From NCBI RefSeq assembly GCF_003014595.1, contig NZ_PYGK01000003.1, positions 186,001 through 250,000 on the forward strand: a stretch of DNA of 64,000 bases, written 5' to 3'. Below are positions 9,636 to 18,132 of this stretch, in pieces (position 1 is the stretch's first letter; each line of letters starts with the position of its first letter). Source of the stretch: Chitinophaga ginsengisoli. Its GTDB lineage: Bacteria > Bacteroidota > Bacteroidia > Chitinophagales > Chitinophagaceae. The position numbers were made by a program, and so were the translations under genes. The notes below the pieces were generated by a model. It ran no database searches. It worked only from the letters and a program-made list of their open reading frames with translations, and was not told the DNA's origin.

Positions 9636-10157
9636 TTAAATGCCAATATGCCCGCCGCGGCCGAACATTTCATCATCTTTATCGGTACGGGTCTGATCTT
9701 CCAGCGGGAATTCCTTACGCATGGGGAAATAGGTCATTTCGTCCACGTTCAGGATACGTTTCAGGTTCGGGTGCCCTACGAAGTTCACGCCGAAGAAATC
9801 GTATGTTTCCCTTTCCATCCAGTTGGCTGATTCAAAGAGCCGGGTAGCTGTGAATACACGGGTATCCTCAATGCTGGTGTATACTTTGAAACGCAGTCTC
9901 ACCTTTTCCCTGAAATTGTACAGGTGATATACTACTGCAAGCTCCTCCCCTGTTCTGTTGGGATAATGTACGGCAGTGAGGTCCGTTAAAAAACGAAATT
10001 GCAGTTCCTCATCATCGTACAGGAACTGCATTACTTTCAGGTTCAGGTCTTTGGGGGCTGCAAATGATAACATCCCAAAGGACTCTTCCACCTGGCTGAT
10101 TGATTCGCCAAACTTTTCTGCTAACCGTTGTTTTATATAGTCGTTTGTCAAAGACAT
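9636..10157 (-). CDS. nuoC: NADH-quinone oxidoreductase subunit C
   Basis: 30-kDa-type hydrophilic subunit of the complex I connecting module, 173 residues. The signature ERETYDFFGVNFVGHPNLKRIL, of the form RExYDxFGxxFxGHPxLxRIL, lies near residue 125. It is followed by MRKEFPLEDQTRTD. It carries no cofactor and docks against NuoD. A 62-base spacer separates it from nuoB. Confidence 0.96.
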   Translation of the reverse strand: MSLTNDYIKQRLAEKFGESISQVEESFGMLSFAAPKDLNLKVMQFLYDDEELQFRFLTDLTAVHYPNRTGEELAVVYHLYNFREKVRLRFKVYTSIEDTRVFTATRLFESANWMERETYDFFGVNFVGHPNLKRILNVDEMTYFPMRKEFPLEDQTRTDKDDEMFGRGGHIGI

Positions 10158-10219
10158 TACGATTTCAATTTTCTATTTCAGATTGACTTTTCGGATATGA
10201 TCTTCTTTCGTGTGGTAGA

Positions 10220-10783
10220 TTACTCTATACCGTAAGAGTTCAATAATTCCTTGTATTTATCGCTATTACGGCGGCGCAGACTTTCCTGTCCTACCAGGTC
10301 CTGTACGCGCATAAAACCGTCGATAATTGCTTCAGGGCGCGGAGGGCAACCGGGAACATATACATCCACCGGAATAACCTGGTCTATACCCTGTAATACG
10401 GAGTAAGTATCAAATACACCGCCGCTGCATGCGCAGGCGCCTACAGCTACTACCCAGCGGGGTTCAGCCATTTGCAGGTATACCTGGCGTAATACGGGAC
10501 CCATTTTCTTGGAAATTGTGCCCATTACCATTAACAGGTCACACTGGCGGGGAGTGAAGGCCATTCTTTCAGAACCGAAACGGGCCATATCATAGGTAGA
10601 GGCCATGGTTGCCATAAACTCGATACCACAGCAAGAAGTTGCAAAAGGCAGCGGCCAGATGGAGTTCTTACGCGCCAGACCAATTACCTGGTCGAATGTT
10701 GTAGCAAAAAACCCTTCCCCTGCATACCCTTCGGGTACTTCTACACTCTTCACTTTTTCATTATACTGAACCGGACGTGCCAT
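10220..10783 (-). CDS. nuoB: NADH-quinone oxidoreductase subunit B
   Basis: Subunit holding cluster N2, the [4Fe-4S] centre that reduces quinone. In 187 residues the adjacent cysteines appear in [14 protein letters not shown], the third in [12 protein letters not shown] and the fourth in [13 protein letters not shown], the complete NuoB ligand set. The N-terminus ([25 protein letters not shown]) is the variable part. A 99-base spacer separates it from nuoA, the longest in this cluster; I see no terminator there, so a single transcript remains likely. Confidence 0.97.
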   Translation of the reverse strand: MARPVQYNEKVKSVEVPEGYAGEGFFATTFDQVIGLARKNSIWPLPFATSCCGIEFMATMASTYDMARFGSERMAFTPRQCDLLMVMGTISKKMGPVLRQVYLQMAEPRWVVAVGACACSGGVFDTYSVLQGIDQVIPVDVYVPGCPPRPEAIIDGFMRVQDLVGQESLRRRNSDKYKELLNSYGIE

Positions 10784-10882
10784 ACCATGTCAGATTTAAA
10801 AATTTCACAATCAGATTTGACCTAAACGCACACGGGATTGCCAGCCACCGGCAACCCTTCTGCTAAATATTCTATATAAGTA

Positions 10883-11275
10883 TCAGTCTTCCCATTTCAG
10901 CGCTCCCTTCTTCAGGATATAGAAGAAGCCGCCCATAAAGAACGCCACAAACAGTAACATGGCCATAAAGCCGTCCCAGCCCAGTTCTTTGAAATTCACC
11001 GCATAAGGATAAAAGAAGATCACTTCTACGTCAAAAAGCACGAACAGTATGGCGGTTAGAAAGTACTTAATGGCTACGGGCTGACGTGCATTACCTTTTT
11101 GTTCAATACCACTTTCAAAGGTAGCAAGTTTGTCGCTGGTTTTACGTTTTGGCCCCAAAAAATGCGTGGCGAGCATTGTAATTCCAACAAAGCCCAGTGC
11201 AGCTATAAGCTGCAAAACAATGGGAAAATAGCTGAAAGGAGTAGTCGCTGACAATAATTCTGTGTCTGTAAACAT
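10883..11275 (-). CDS. nuoA: NADH-quinone oxidoreductase subunit A
   Basis: Small complex I membrane subunit with three hydrophobic helices (ND3 homologue) and first gene of the operon. Family markers are KLATFESGIEQKGNARQPVAIKYFL, corresponding to the loop that moves during coupling, and FVLFDVEVIFFYPYA with its acidic helix. I place the start at the ATG at 11275 (MFTDTELLSATT, 130 residues), preceded by AGGGAAG. The frame is open back to an ATG at 11338, but that lies upstream of the -7 element at 11308-11316 and cannot be in the transcript. The usual serine replaces the ND3 cysteine of mammals (FESG). Confidence 0.95.
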   Translation of the reverse strand: MFTDTELLSATTPFSYFPIVLQLIAALGFVGITMLATHFLGPKRKTSDKLATFESGIEQKGNARQPVAIKYFLTAILFVLFDVEVIFFYPYAVNFKELGWDGFMAMLLFVAFFMGGFFYILKKGALKWED

Positions 11276-11307
11276 AAGCTTCCCTGTATAAATCGTTCTC
11301 CGAATGA

Positions 11308-11339
11308 GCAAAAATAGGCTAACTAATGCAAAAATCAAA
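11308..11339 (-). promoter_or_regulatory. Bacteroidetes-type promoter of the nuo operon
   Basis: Read on the minus strand: TTTG at 11339-11336, a 19-base spacer, then TATTTTTGC at 11316-11308. This is an exact match to the -33 TTTG and -7 TAnnTTTG elements of the Bacteroidetes primary sigma factor. The predicted transcript starts about 25-30 bases before the nuoA ATG at 11275, which also settles that start. It lies right after the terminator of the neighbouring TPR gene. Confidence 0.75.
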
Positions 11340-11384
11340 TCTTATGAAGGATTAAAATATTATCTTTTTTCACCAACCGGCAAT

Positions 11385-11414
11385 AAAAAAGCCTCCTGTC
11401 GGGCGACAGGAGGC
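11385..11414 (-). terminator. Intrinsic terminator of the TPR gene
   Basis: A 10-bp perfect stem (GCCTCCTGTC with GACAGGAGGC, 11391-11414) with a 4-base loop. On the minus strand it is followed by six T (11390-11385). It lies 21 bases after the stop of the TPR gene and upstream of the nuo promoter. Confidence 0.85.
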
Positions 11415-11435
11415 TCTCATATAACTTTTAGTTCC

Positions 11436-13160
11436 TTATTTTTTGTTACCCTGAGCTGGTTTAACAGCTGCTGCTTTGGTTTTGTTTTCCAGGTTTTCCT
11501 GGATCGCTTTTACCGTGGCGTTGTTAGGATCGATAGACAGTACTTTATCCATCCAGATCTTCATATTTGCCTGATCATCCTTATTATAGTAGTAGATCAT
11601 CATATACTGATAAGGGAACATCAGCTGAGCTGGTTTGTTCACTTTCTCTTCACCTTTGATCTCGAAGAATTTCTGGAAGTACGGTACTGCGGCGCCTGAT
11701 TTAGCTTCCGGATCTTTCGCCATGTTGGCGCGACCTCTCCAGTAAGTACCTAAAGCTTCGTTAGTAGGATATTTCGCAGCGAAAGCGCCCCAGGTAGAAT
11801 CAGCTTTATCGTATTCTTTTGCATAGATTTCCCAGGTACCTTTGAAGAACATATCCTGTACTTTACCGGTATTCTGTTCATCGGTGAAATCGCTTACCAG
11901 CTTGCCATACCATGTAGCGGCACGTTTGAAATCTCTCATGTTTTTGAAAGTTTCAGCTACGTTCCTGTATTTTTCTACGTCTTTAGCAGTGTCAGCCAGT
12001 GCATATTTTTCCAGGTACAGACCTGCCAGGGAGTCATTCACTACTTCCTGTGCAGAGTCAGTTACGTGTTGCTGGTAGATAGCGCTCAGCAGTTTGTAGT
12101 CGTTCGCCTGCAGCTTGGCATCACCAACGGATTTAGCGTACTCTTCGATCACTTGTTTACCGGTAGTGGTATCACCTTTCTGCAGATAAGCATCTGTCAG
12201 CAGGCGTACGAATTTACCTTTATTACCTTCAGTTGTCTGTGGTAATACTGCTTTGGTTTTATTGATCGCAGCATCATAGTCTTTACGGTAGAATGCGATA
12301 GCTGCCAGGTTGTATTCGTTTTCCAGTTTACCAGCGCCCTGACCAACTACTTCCATATATTTCTCCAGGTATTTAGCTGCATTTTCGAGTGACAGCTGTG
12401 CTTTGGTTGGAGTGATATAGAACTGATACAGTTCATAGTAAGCGGGTGCGTAGTTAGGATCCATGTTGGTAGCTTTTGTCCAGTCGTTCACGGCATCCTG
12501 CAACAGTTTAGCGTTGTAGTTTACCAGACCTTGTTTCAGTACCGCTTCAGCGTTGTTCTGATCCAGTTCCAGCGCTTTATCGTAAGAAGTGATTGCTTTA
12601 CCGCCATTTTCGCCACCCAGGTAGCGATAGGCATCACCTAATTCAATATAATCTGCTGCGGTTGCATTATAGATCTGTTTTTTCTTACGGCCTTCATTGT
12701 TCAGCAATTTTTCCATTACTGAAAGTGCATAACCGCGGTCACCACCTTTTATTTCAGTGTTTGCATCAGCAATTGCCCGGGCTACGTCACCATCACGACC
12801 TTCTGTAGCCGTGCTGGCTGCTTCAAATTTTTGTTTTGCTGCGGCAGCATCTCCTTTCATGAGATCAAGACGTCCCATTCCTGTCTGTAACAATGCTGAA
12901 GTAGGAACCGCCTGCAGTCCTTTCTGGAAGGTTGCGGCAGCGCCGGCGTCATCATGCAGTCCTAGCTGAGCGATACCCAGGTAGTAATATGCTTTGTCTT
13001 CTGTTGGTTTAGCTGCAACTACTTTTTCCAGGTTCTGCTTGGCTGTTTCATATTTGCCATAATACAGGTCTTTCAATCCATCTTCTACAGATTGGGCCAT
13101 CGCGCCGTTCGCGACGCACAGCAATGCAACAATTAAACTTTTCCGTCTGTTCATGAGCAA
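11436..13160 (-). CDS. Exported tetratricopeptide-repeat protein
   Basis: 574 residues with an N-terminal signal peptide (SLIVALLCVANGAMAQ, cleavage about residue 22) and TPR-type helical repeats over most of the length, for example AYYYLGIAQLGLHDDAGAAATFQKGL, the unit near residues 170-215 and PAYYELYQFYITP. It is probably a periplasmic scaffold; no catalytic motif is visible. It follows the PstS-like lipoprotein gene after 31 bases and ends at a strong terminator, so it is the last gene of a three-gene unit. From memory, such a TPR/PstS-like pair often sits next to exbB/exbD/tonB genes in Bacteroidota; none are seen here. The exact role is unknown. Confidence 0.85.
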   Translation of the reverse strand: MLMNRRKSLIVALLCVANGAMAQSVEDGLKDLYYGKYETAKQNLEKVVAAKPTEDKAYYYLGIAQLGLHDDAGAAATFQKGLQAVPTSALLQTGMGRLDLMKGDAAAAKQKFEAASTATEGRDGDVARAIADANTEIKGGDRGYALSVMEKLLNNEGRKKKQIYNATAADYIELGDAYRYLGGENGGKAITSYDKALELDQNNAEAVLKQGLVNYNAKLLQDAVNDWTKATNMDPNYAPAYYELYQFYITPTKAQLSLENAAKYLEKYMEVVGQGAGKLENEYNLAAIAFYRKDYDAAINKTKAVLPQTTEGNKGKFVRLLTDAYLQKGDTTTGKQVIEEYAKSVGDAKLQANDYKLLSAIYQQHVTDSAQEVVNDSLAGLYLEKYALADTAKDVEKYRNVAETFKNMRDFKRAATWYGKLVSDFTDEQNTGKVQDMFFKGTWEIYAKEYDKADSTWGAFAAKYPTNEALGTYWRGRANMAKDPEAKSGAAVPYFQKFFEIKGEEKVNKPAQLMFPYQYMMIYYYNKDDQANMKIWMDKVLSIDPNNATVKAIQENLENKTKAAAVKPAQGNKK

Positions 13161-13191
13161 TCCGGTTTTTAATTTTAGTTGTGTTAGTTTT

Positions 13192-14115
13192 TTACTTAAT
13201 GTTCGCTTCCCTGAATACTACATTCAATCTCGCAGGGAACAGTCTGAATTTCGCAATGATCATCTGTCCTTCATAACTCCCCAGGAAAGTGGCGAACCCT
13301 GATCCCAATCCTGAATATGGTTCCTTCAGGCAATAGAACAAACCACGTTTAAGCTGGTAGGAACCAAGAGCGATGTATGCCTGATATGGTTTTACAAAAT
13401 CCGAACCATAATCTGCCCTCACCTTGACCACTTGCACTTTATTTGTAAATTCTATAGAAGTTGAGTCGTTCGGATCTGAGATCCAGCTCACTCCTATTAC
13501 ACCAATCGCGTCCTTCATTTTAGCCACATAATCAACCACTTCGGGATTGGTCTTCGCAGCCATTACGTTCGGCGGCAACGGTTTCCCTTTGTTGATCGAA
13601 TCGCGGACATATCTTACCGTACTTGAATTCTGATTATCAAAAACTATCTGGTGTTTCTGCGTGGAATCAGACCCGTCCATAATTTTCCGCACCTGGTCCA
13701 TTGTGAGGACACTGTCGGGATTACTACGGTTAGTAATCAGCGCTACGCCGTCCCAGGCTAACAGCAGGCTTTGTGGCCCTATCTTTAACTCCTTGAAATA
13801 TGCTTTTTCCTGTTCGCTGAAATCTCTTGTTACAAAGATCAGCCTTGAACTGTCTGCTAACAGATCTTTAAAGCATTCCGCTTCGGGCTTATACTCAGCA
13901 ATGATATGCGCGTTCTTATATAAGGATTCAAAAACCTTGATTTCGGCTTCCATCAGTGGGCGATAAGTTTCATCCACACTTATCCTGATGGTCCCTGCAG
14001 TTGGCGAATCTTGCGCTTCCCCGGACTTGTTGGCTCGTCCGCAGGATGCCAGTAAAGCTGCTACAGCTAACGAAATAATAACGATCTGGCCCCGCCTGAT
14101 TATTCTGGTCATCAT
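13192..14115 (-). CDS. PstS-like periplasmic substrate-binding lipoprotein
   Basis: 307 residues with a lipoprotein signal peptide: basic N-terminus, hydrophobic IVIISLAVAALLAS, and the lipobox cysteine at C25 (LASC-G). The mature part has the periplasmic-binding-protein pattern of the PstS family: GTIRISVDETYRPLMEAEIKVFE, then a hinge strand LLAWDGVALITNRSNPD, followed by LTMDQVRKIMDG and IGVIGVSWISDP. These proteins bind phosphate or related anions in the classical case. No pstC, pstA, pstB or phoU gene is nearby, so a transport role is doubtful. The linkage to a TPR protein and a small membrane protein suggests an envelope role instead. Confidence 0.8.
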   Translation of the reverse strand: MMTRIIRRGQIVIISLAVAALLASCGRANKSGEAQDSPTAGTIRISVDETYRPLMEAEIKVFESLYKNAHIIAEYKPEAECFKDLLADSSRLIFVTRDFSEQEKAYFKELKIGPQSLLLAWDGVALITNRSNPDSVLTMDQVRKIMDGSDSTQKHQIVFDNQNSSTVRYVRDSINKGKPLPPNVMAAKTNPEVVDYVAKMKDAIGVIGVSWISDPNDSTSIEFTNKVQVVKVRADYGSDFVKPYQAYIALGSYQLKRGLFYCLKEPYSGLGSGFATFLGSYEGQMIIAKFRLFPARLNVVFREANIK

Positions 14116-14130
14116 ATGTTCGTCTCTTAT

Positions 14131-14376
14131 TTAATCCTTTTGATGAAATAGGTTCTTCGTTCCTCTATATACACGGAAAAGACCGTACGCAATTAGTATG
14201 ACGCCAAAAATATTCAGTACAGTCTGTGACACCTGAAACTGGCCCAGGTTATATTTCTGCGCAAAGATTGCATATAGGCCCAAGAGCAGAAAAAATATAC
14301 CCCTGATTAATTCCCCGAGCGAACGATAATTTACCCTAGTCCGCGTGTTTCCAGATCTTTCTTGTTGCATTAGCAT
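14131..14376 (-). CDS. Small membrane protein with two helices, unknown function
   Basis: About 81 residues from the ATG at 14376 (MLMQQERSGN); a second ATG two codons on is equally possible. The frame is open to a TTG at 14400, but that TTG adjoins a TATACTTG promoter-like element, so I prefer the later start. A basic N-terminus precedes two hydrophobic segments (RGIFFLLLGLYAIFAQ and QTVLNIFGVILIAYGLFRVYRG), with a charged tail. It is the first gene of the unit with the PstS-like and TPR genes (15-base spacer). I do not recognise the family with certainty. Confidence 0.7.
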   Translation of the reverse strand: MLMQQERSGNTRTRVNYRSLGELIRGIFFLLLGLYAIFAQKYNLGQFQVSQTVLNIFGVILIAYGLFRVYRGTKNLFHQKD

Positions 14377-14400
14377 TGTTAGCGAATTACAAGTATACAA

Positions 14401-14776
14401 AAAAATATTTCCAAATAAATACCTGTTCTTTTAGAGGATTGTTAAAAAAAAGCGGTTCCAGCCCTAGCTCCTTTACCTTAAACCAGCCACTACAGCAGGT
14501 TTCAATAATCGTCCGGCATACACACATTTTTTCATATTCAATCTACATCTAATTAAACAAGAACTTGTTAAAACCATGTTAAATACTGGTACTTTCAGTC
14601 CCTATGTTGTACATAATCATCAATATACATACTCATTAAAAAGAAAGTAATAGTATTAATCATTCTTATCATATAGATGCGGAAAAATTAGAATTCCATA
14701 ATGTGTGGTTGCCCCCATTACGGCCCTCACAGCCTAATATACAGCAGCTCAGGATTTTACCCCGGAGCATAAAATA
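14401..14776. other. AT-rich divergent intergenic region
   Basis: About 375 bases between the minus-strand unit ending at 14376 and the plus-strand phosphatase gene. It should hold both divergent promoters. I see no open frame of family type, no strong hairpin and no repeat; the only recognisable element is the -7 match at its right boundary (14791-14799). Confidence 0.6.
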
Positions 14777-14790
14777 ATGTTAAAATCTTG

Positions 14791-14799
14791 TAGGTTTGC
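14791..14799 (+). promoter_or_regulatory. -7 element for the phosphatase-hisS unit
   Basis: TAGGTTTGC matches TAnnTTTG and lies 8 bases before the ATG at 14807, implying a very short leader. No convincing TTTG lies about 19 bases upstream, so the assignment rests on the -7 alone. Confidence 0.4.
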
Positions 14800-14806
14800 G
14801 GAAATT

Positions 14807-15244
14807 ATGACAATACTGATGGTATGCCTGGGGAATATTTGCCGTTCGCCCCTGGCAGAAGGAATATTAAGGCACCTTGCCCTTCAGCAGGGACTGGACT
14901 GGGAAATAGATTCTGCTGGTACAGGCAACTGGCATGTAGGCGATCCTCCTGACCGCCGGTCAGTGAAGGTGGCACAACGCCATGGAATAGACATCTCCGG
15001 ACTGCGGGGCAGGCAGTTCCAGGCGGCAGATTTTGACCGGTTTGACCGCATTTTTGCCATGGACCTGGACAATTACAGGGACATACTCCTTAAAGCAAGA
15101 ACTGAGGCAGATAAGGCTAAATTGCAGCTGTTGCTGGATGATCAACAGCCCGTGCCCGATCCGTGGTACGATGACGCGTTATTCGAACCGGTGTATAACA
15201 TGATCTACGAAGCCTGTGAAAAGATCGTGGCAGGCAAAAAATAA
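14807..15244 (+). CDS. Low-molecular-weight protein tyrosine phosphatase
   Basis: Cytoplasmic phosphatase of the arsenate-reductase-like fold, 145 residues from the ATG at 14807 (MTILMVCLGNICRSPLAEG). The catalytic P-loop CLGNICRS (C-x5-R-S, C7 and R13) is at the N-terminus as required. The general acid is in VPDPWYDD, and the DxxG-like segment SAGTGNWHVGDPPDRRS is present. An upstream ATG at 14777 would add ten residues and overlaps the -7 element, so I reject it. hisS follows after 29 bases in the same direction. Substrates are unknown; in other bacteria such enzymes act on tyrosine kinases of polysaccharide export. Confidence 0.93.
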   Translation: MTILMVCLGNICRSPLAEGILRHLALQQGLDWEIDSAGTGNWHVGDPPDRRSVKVAQRHGIDISGLRGRQFQAADFDRFDRIFAMDLDNYRDILLKARTEADKAKLQLLLDDQQPVPDPWYDDALFEPVYNMIYEACEKIVAGKK

Positions 15245-15273
15245 ATTACTTTGTAAAGCATAATTGAATAATA

Positions 15274-16623
15274 ATGATAAAACCCAGTATACCAAAAGGT
15301 ACCCGCGATTTCGGGCCGGTAGTGCTCAGAAAGCGGCAGTATATTTTCCAGACCATCCGTGAAACATTTGAACTGTTTGGGTTCCAGCCACTGGAAACCC
15401 CTACCATGGAGAATCTGGACACCCTTACTGGTAAATATGGTGAAGAAGGTGATAAGCTGATATTTAAGATCCTGGACAATGGTGATATCCTGGGACGCGC
15501 CCAACAGGCAAAGGATAGCCGGGAACTGGGCATTTTATTATGTGAAAAAGCCCTGCGTTATGACCTCACTATTCCATTCGCAAGATATGTGGTGATGAAC
15601 CAGCATGAACTGGCACTGCCTTTCAAGCGGTATCAGATGCAGCCTGTATGGCGTGGAGACCGCCCCGCTAAAGGCCGTTACCGGGAATTCTATCAATGTG
15701 ATGCAGACGTAGTGGGAAGTAATTCATTATTAAATGAAATAGAATTACTCTTAATCTACGATACTGTTTTTACCAAACTCGGTATGGAAGGCTATGAGGT
15801 AAGGATCAATAACCGTAAGATCCTTGGCGCATTGGCGGAACTTGTAGGGCAACCAGAACTTCTGACAGACATTACCATTTCCATCGATAAGCTGGATAAA
15901 GTAGGTATAGATGGGGTTAGAGAAGAGTTACAGGAACGAGGTCTATCTGCAAGCGAAATTGCTATCATCGAAAACTTCCTGAGCATTGAGGGTAACAATG
16001 AGGAAAAACTGCAACAGTTAAGTGCTCTCTTCAAGGATTCCCCTACTGGTCTGAAAGGTGTAGAAGAATTATCTTATGTACTGCACACCCAACCAGACGC
16101 TTTCAAAACCACTCCTATCCTGGATGTAACACTCGCCCGTGGCCTGAACTACTATACAGGTATGATCGTGGAAGTAAAGGCGCCTTCTTCTGTTAAAATG
16201 GGTAGCATAGGTGGAGGTGGCCGTTATGATGATCTGACCGGCCTGTTTGGCCTACCAGGCATTTCTGGTGTAGGCATCTCCTTTGGTGTGGACCGTATCT
16301 ATGATGTACTTGAAGAATTGCAATTATTCCCTGCCGATGCGCAACAGGGTACACAAGTGCTCTTCTTTAACCTCGACCGGCAGACGGAAGGAACAGCCTT
16401 CAAACTGGTGATGCAATTGCGTAACAAGGGTATTGCTTCTGAACTATTCCATGAGCCATCCAAAATGGATAAGCAGATGAAATATGCGAATAAACGGAAC
16501 ATCCCTTATGTGATCATTATGGGTGAAAGTGAGGTGCAGGAACAGGTGGTGAGTGTTAAGAATATGGTGAACGGGACGCAGGAGAAAGTGAAGATGGCGG
16601 ATTTGGCGAATTATAATTTCTGA
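15274..16623 (+). CDS. hisS: Histidyl-tRNA synthetase
   Basis: Class II aminoacyl-tRNA synthetase, 449 residues. Motif 1 is in PSIPKGTRDFGPVVLRKRQY and motif 2 in QPVWRGDRPAKGRYREFYQCD. The histidine-specific loop is LARGLNYYTGMIVEV, and motif 3 is GISFGVDRIYDVLE. The C-terminal anticodon-binding domain begins about residue 355 (TQVLFFNLDRQTEG). A TTACTTTG element at 15246-15253, one mismatch from the -7 consensus, could give it its own promoter besides read-through from the phosphatase gene. It ends 19 bases before a strong bidirectional terminator. Confidence 0.97.
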   Translation: MIKPSIPKGTRDFGPVVLRKRQYIFQTIRETFELFGFQPLETPTMENLDTLTGKYGEEGDKLIFKILDNGDILGRAQQAKDSRELGILLCEKALRYDLTIPFARYVVMNQHELALPFKRYQMQPVWRGDRPAKGRYREFYQCDADVVGSNSLLNEIELLLIYDTVFTKLGMEGYEVRINNRKILGALAELVGQPELLTDITISIDKLDKVGIDGVREELQERGLSASEIAIIENFLSIEGNNEEKLQQLSALFKDSPTGLKGVEELSYVLHTQPDAFKTTPILDVTLARGLNYYTGMIVEVKAPSSVKMGSIGGGGRYDDLTGLFGLPGISGVGISFGVDRIYDVLEELQLFPADAQQGTQVLFFNLDRQTEGTAFKLVMQLRNKGIASELFHEPSKMDKQMKYANKRNIPYVIIMGESEVQEQVVSVKNMVNGTQEKVKMADLANYNF

Positions 16624-16642
16624 GGAATTTGAACATACAGGC

Positions 16643-16667
16643 AAAGGCCCGCATTAAGCGGGCCTTT
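16643..16667. terminator. Bidirectional terminator between hisS and the convergent small gene
   Basis: Ten-bp perfect stem AAAGGCCCGC / GCGGGCCTTT (16643-16652 with 16658-16667), loop ATTAA. A T-rich tail follows on the plus strand (TTTGTTCTTTAAT). The loop contains the stop codon of the minus-strand gene at 16654-16656, so the hairpin overlaps that coding end. Confidence 0.8.
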
Positions 16668-16914
16668 GTTCTTTAATACTTTCAAGGAATTTCCGAACTC
16701 TTCGCTCTTCATTGTAGAAGAACTGGTCTTCCACTCCCATCTGGCTATAGAAATAATCTTCCAGAAAATCTCCAAAATTCTTATACAGTCCATTTTTTCT
16801 ATCTTCAGCAGCTTGTAAAAAGTTTTTCATACCCTCTGCTATAAATTCCTGCCTGTCTTGCTCAATCAATTTCTCATTTTGTTCGTATACGTCATCTGGT
16901 TCAAGAAAGATCAT
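16654..16914 (-). CDS. Small hydrophilic hypothetical protein
   Basis: 86 residues, charged and rich in Glu, Lys and Phe (for example GDFLEDYFYSQMG and EERRVRKFLESIKEQ), with no signal peptide or membrane helix. It is predicted largely helical. I do not recognise it. It starts 23 bases after the proteasome-like gene and is probably co-transcribed with it, so it may be a partner or small regulator of that protein. Its stop codon lies in the loop of the terminator hairpin. Base composition is more AT-rich than in the surrounding housekeeping genes. Confidence 0.6.
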   Translation of the reverse strand: MIFLEPDDVYEQNEKLIEQDRQEFIAEGMKNFLQAAEDRKNGLYKNFGDFLEDYFYSQMGVEDQFFYNEERRVRKFLESIKEQRPA

Positions 16915-16937
16915 AATTCATAAATTTTTGAAGTCAA

Positions 16938-17861
16938 CTAATATGGTTGTAGAATATTATGTCCCATTATATATCTGAATCCATCTTTATCTATCACTGC
17001 TATTTTTATCGCCCCACCCACAGCCGGCATTCGCTTTGCATATGTTTGAAAAGTTATTTCCATTTTTAAGAACAAATAAGCGATATTGACTGCTTGCTGC
17101 AGACTTAAATTTGATAAAGGTTCTTTTATGACCCAGTCATCTGCTTTCAGTTTCAAATATATTTCATCAAGGAATTGTTGGGGATAACCTACAGGGATAG
17201 ATTCCGGTGATAGATTGAAATCTTTAATTATTCTGTCTACGATATACGGAATAGTTTGTGAAAAAAAGTTTCTCTTTTCCATTAAAATCCGTTTGCTTAT
17301 AAAATCTTGACCTTCACTAACCACATATCGCTCATCAGATATTTTTTCAAAACTTACATATTTCCAGTCACCGGCCCTAAAGTTTTCTGTGATCGGTTTA
17401 TCTATAACTATTCGGTATATAATTGTCTTTTCAGTTATGGGCTCATAGTGAGTAAACAGCAATATACTTCTTCCTATATATCCTCTTGCTGCGATACATG
17501 CCCTCACCTTTTCTTCCATAAACCTGCAAAAATCCCCTACCCTGGTTGCAACCGTTTTGCTATAATAATTTTCGTCTTCCTCATTAATGGCAACTAATTC
17601 CTGTATCAAATGTTCAATTGTCTTGCCTCCCATCTGTGAAGCTCCCGCCAATGTTATTGCAGTATACTTATCAAACTGGAAAAGCTTTTCTGCGTAATCT
17701 GTAGTATGAGATGGCCGCTTCTCAAACAAGCCGATTACCTCATTCCGGTCAATGCTGATCTCATTGCTGTTCGCATTCCCCTGTTTACGCTCTAAATAAT
17801 CCATGAACTGATCGTAGGTCACTACATTCTTACTAAATGTGGCTAAAGAATCGGCGATCAC
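16938..17861 (-). CDS. Proteasome-like Ntn-hydrolase homologue with apparent N-terminal frameshift
   Basis: 307 residues in the main frame, which has only a GTG (17861) as a conventional start. Upstream codons remain in frame and read VIAKKGVAVIADSLATF, the typical first strands of proteasome beta-fold subunits (compare KDGVVLAADSRAT). EKLFQFDKYTAITLAGASQ then matches the KIFKI...AGxxxD region. An ATG at 17901 begins MTYCI, the type of start that carries the catalytic threonine at position 2, but it is one base out of frame with the rest. I infer a frameshift (or sequencing error) near 17886. The C-terminal half (from about residue 130) has no family I recognise. It is probably cytoplasmic. 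It could be inactive as it stands. Confidence 0.6.
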   Translation of the reverse strand: MIADSLATFSKNVVTYDQFMDYLERKQGNANSNEISIDRNEVIGLFEKRPSHTTDYAEKLFQFDKYTAITLAGASQMGGKTIEHLIQELVAINEEDENYYSKTVATRVGDFCRFMEEKVRACIAARGYIGRSILLFTHYEPITEKTIIYRIVIDKPITENFRAGDWKYVSFEKISDERYVVSEGQDFISKRILMEKRNFFSQTIPYIVDRIIKDFNLSPESIPVGYPQQFLDEIYLKLKADDWVIKEPLSNLSLQQAVNIAYLFLKMEITFQTYAKRMPAVGGAIKIAVIDKDGFRYIMGHNILQPY

Positions 17862-18079
17862 CGCTACGCCCTTCTTTGCAATTACAGATGCAATAAGTCA
17901 TTGGTTTTTGATTGGGTAAAACAATGGTTCTGACAAAAGCACGAATCACGAATTTATATACACATCACAAACCAGCCAAATTATTTTTCCCACAACAAAC
18001 TGATAAGCAAACGGTTAACACAATAATGTAAATACTATATAATAAAAAAGCTCTACAACTATAATTCTATCGAATGCAA

Positions 18080-18112
18080 AAAAGGCTGTCCGCGATACGC
18101 GAACAGCCTTTT
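18080..18112 (-). terminator. Intrinsic terminator of dsbD
   Basis: Fifteen-base arms AAAAGGCTGTCCGCG and CGCGAACAGCCTTTT with one C-A mismatch and a 3-base loop. On the minus strand the hairpin ends in CCTTTTTTGC. It lies 20 bases after the dsbD stop. Confidence 0.8.
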
Positions 18113-18132
18113 CCTGCAGTAGTATATATTTA

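Noticed and set aside
13192..14115. Phosphate ABC transport operon
   Set aside because: Only the binding-protein-like gene is present; no permease, ATPase or phoU gene nearby.
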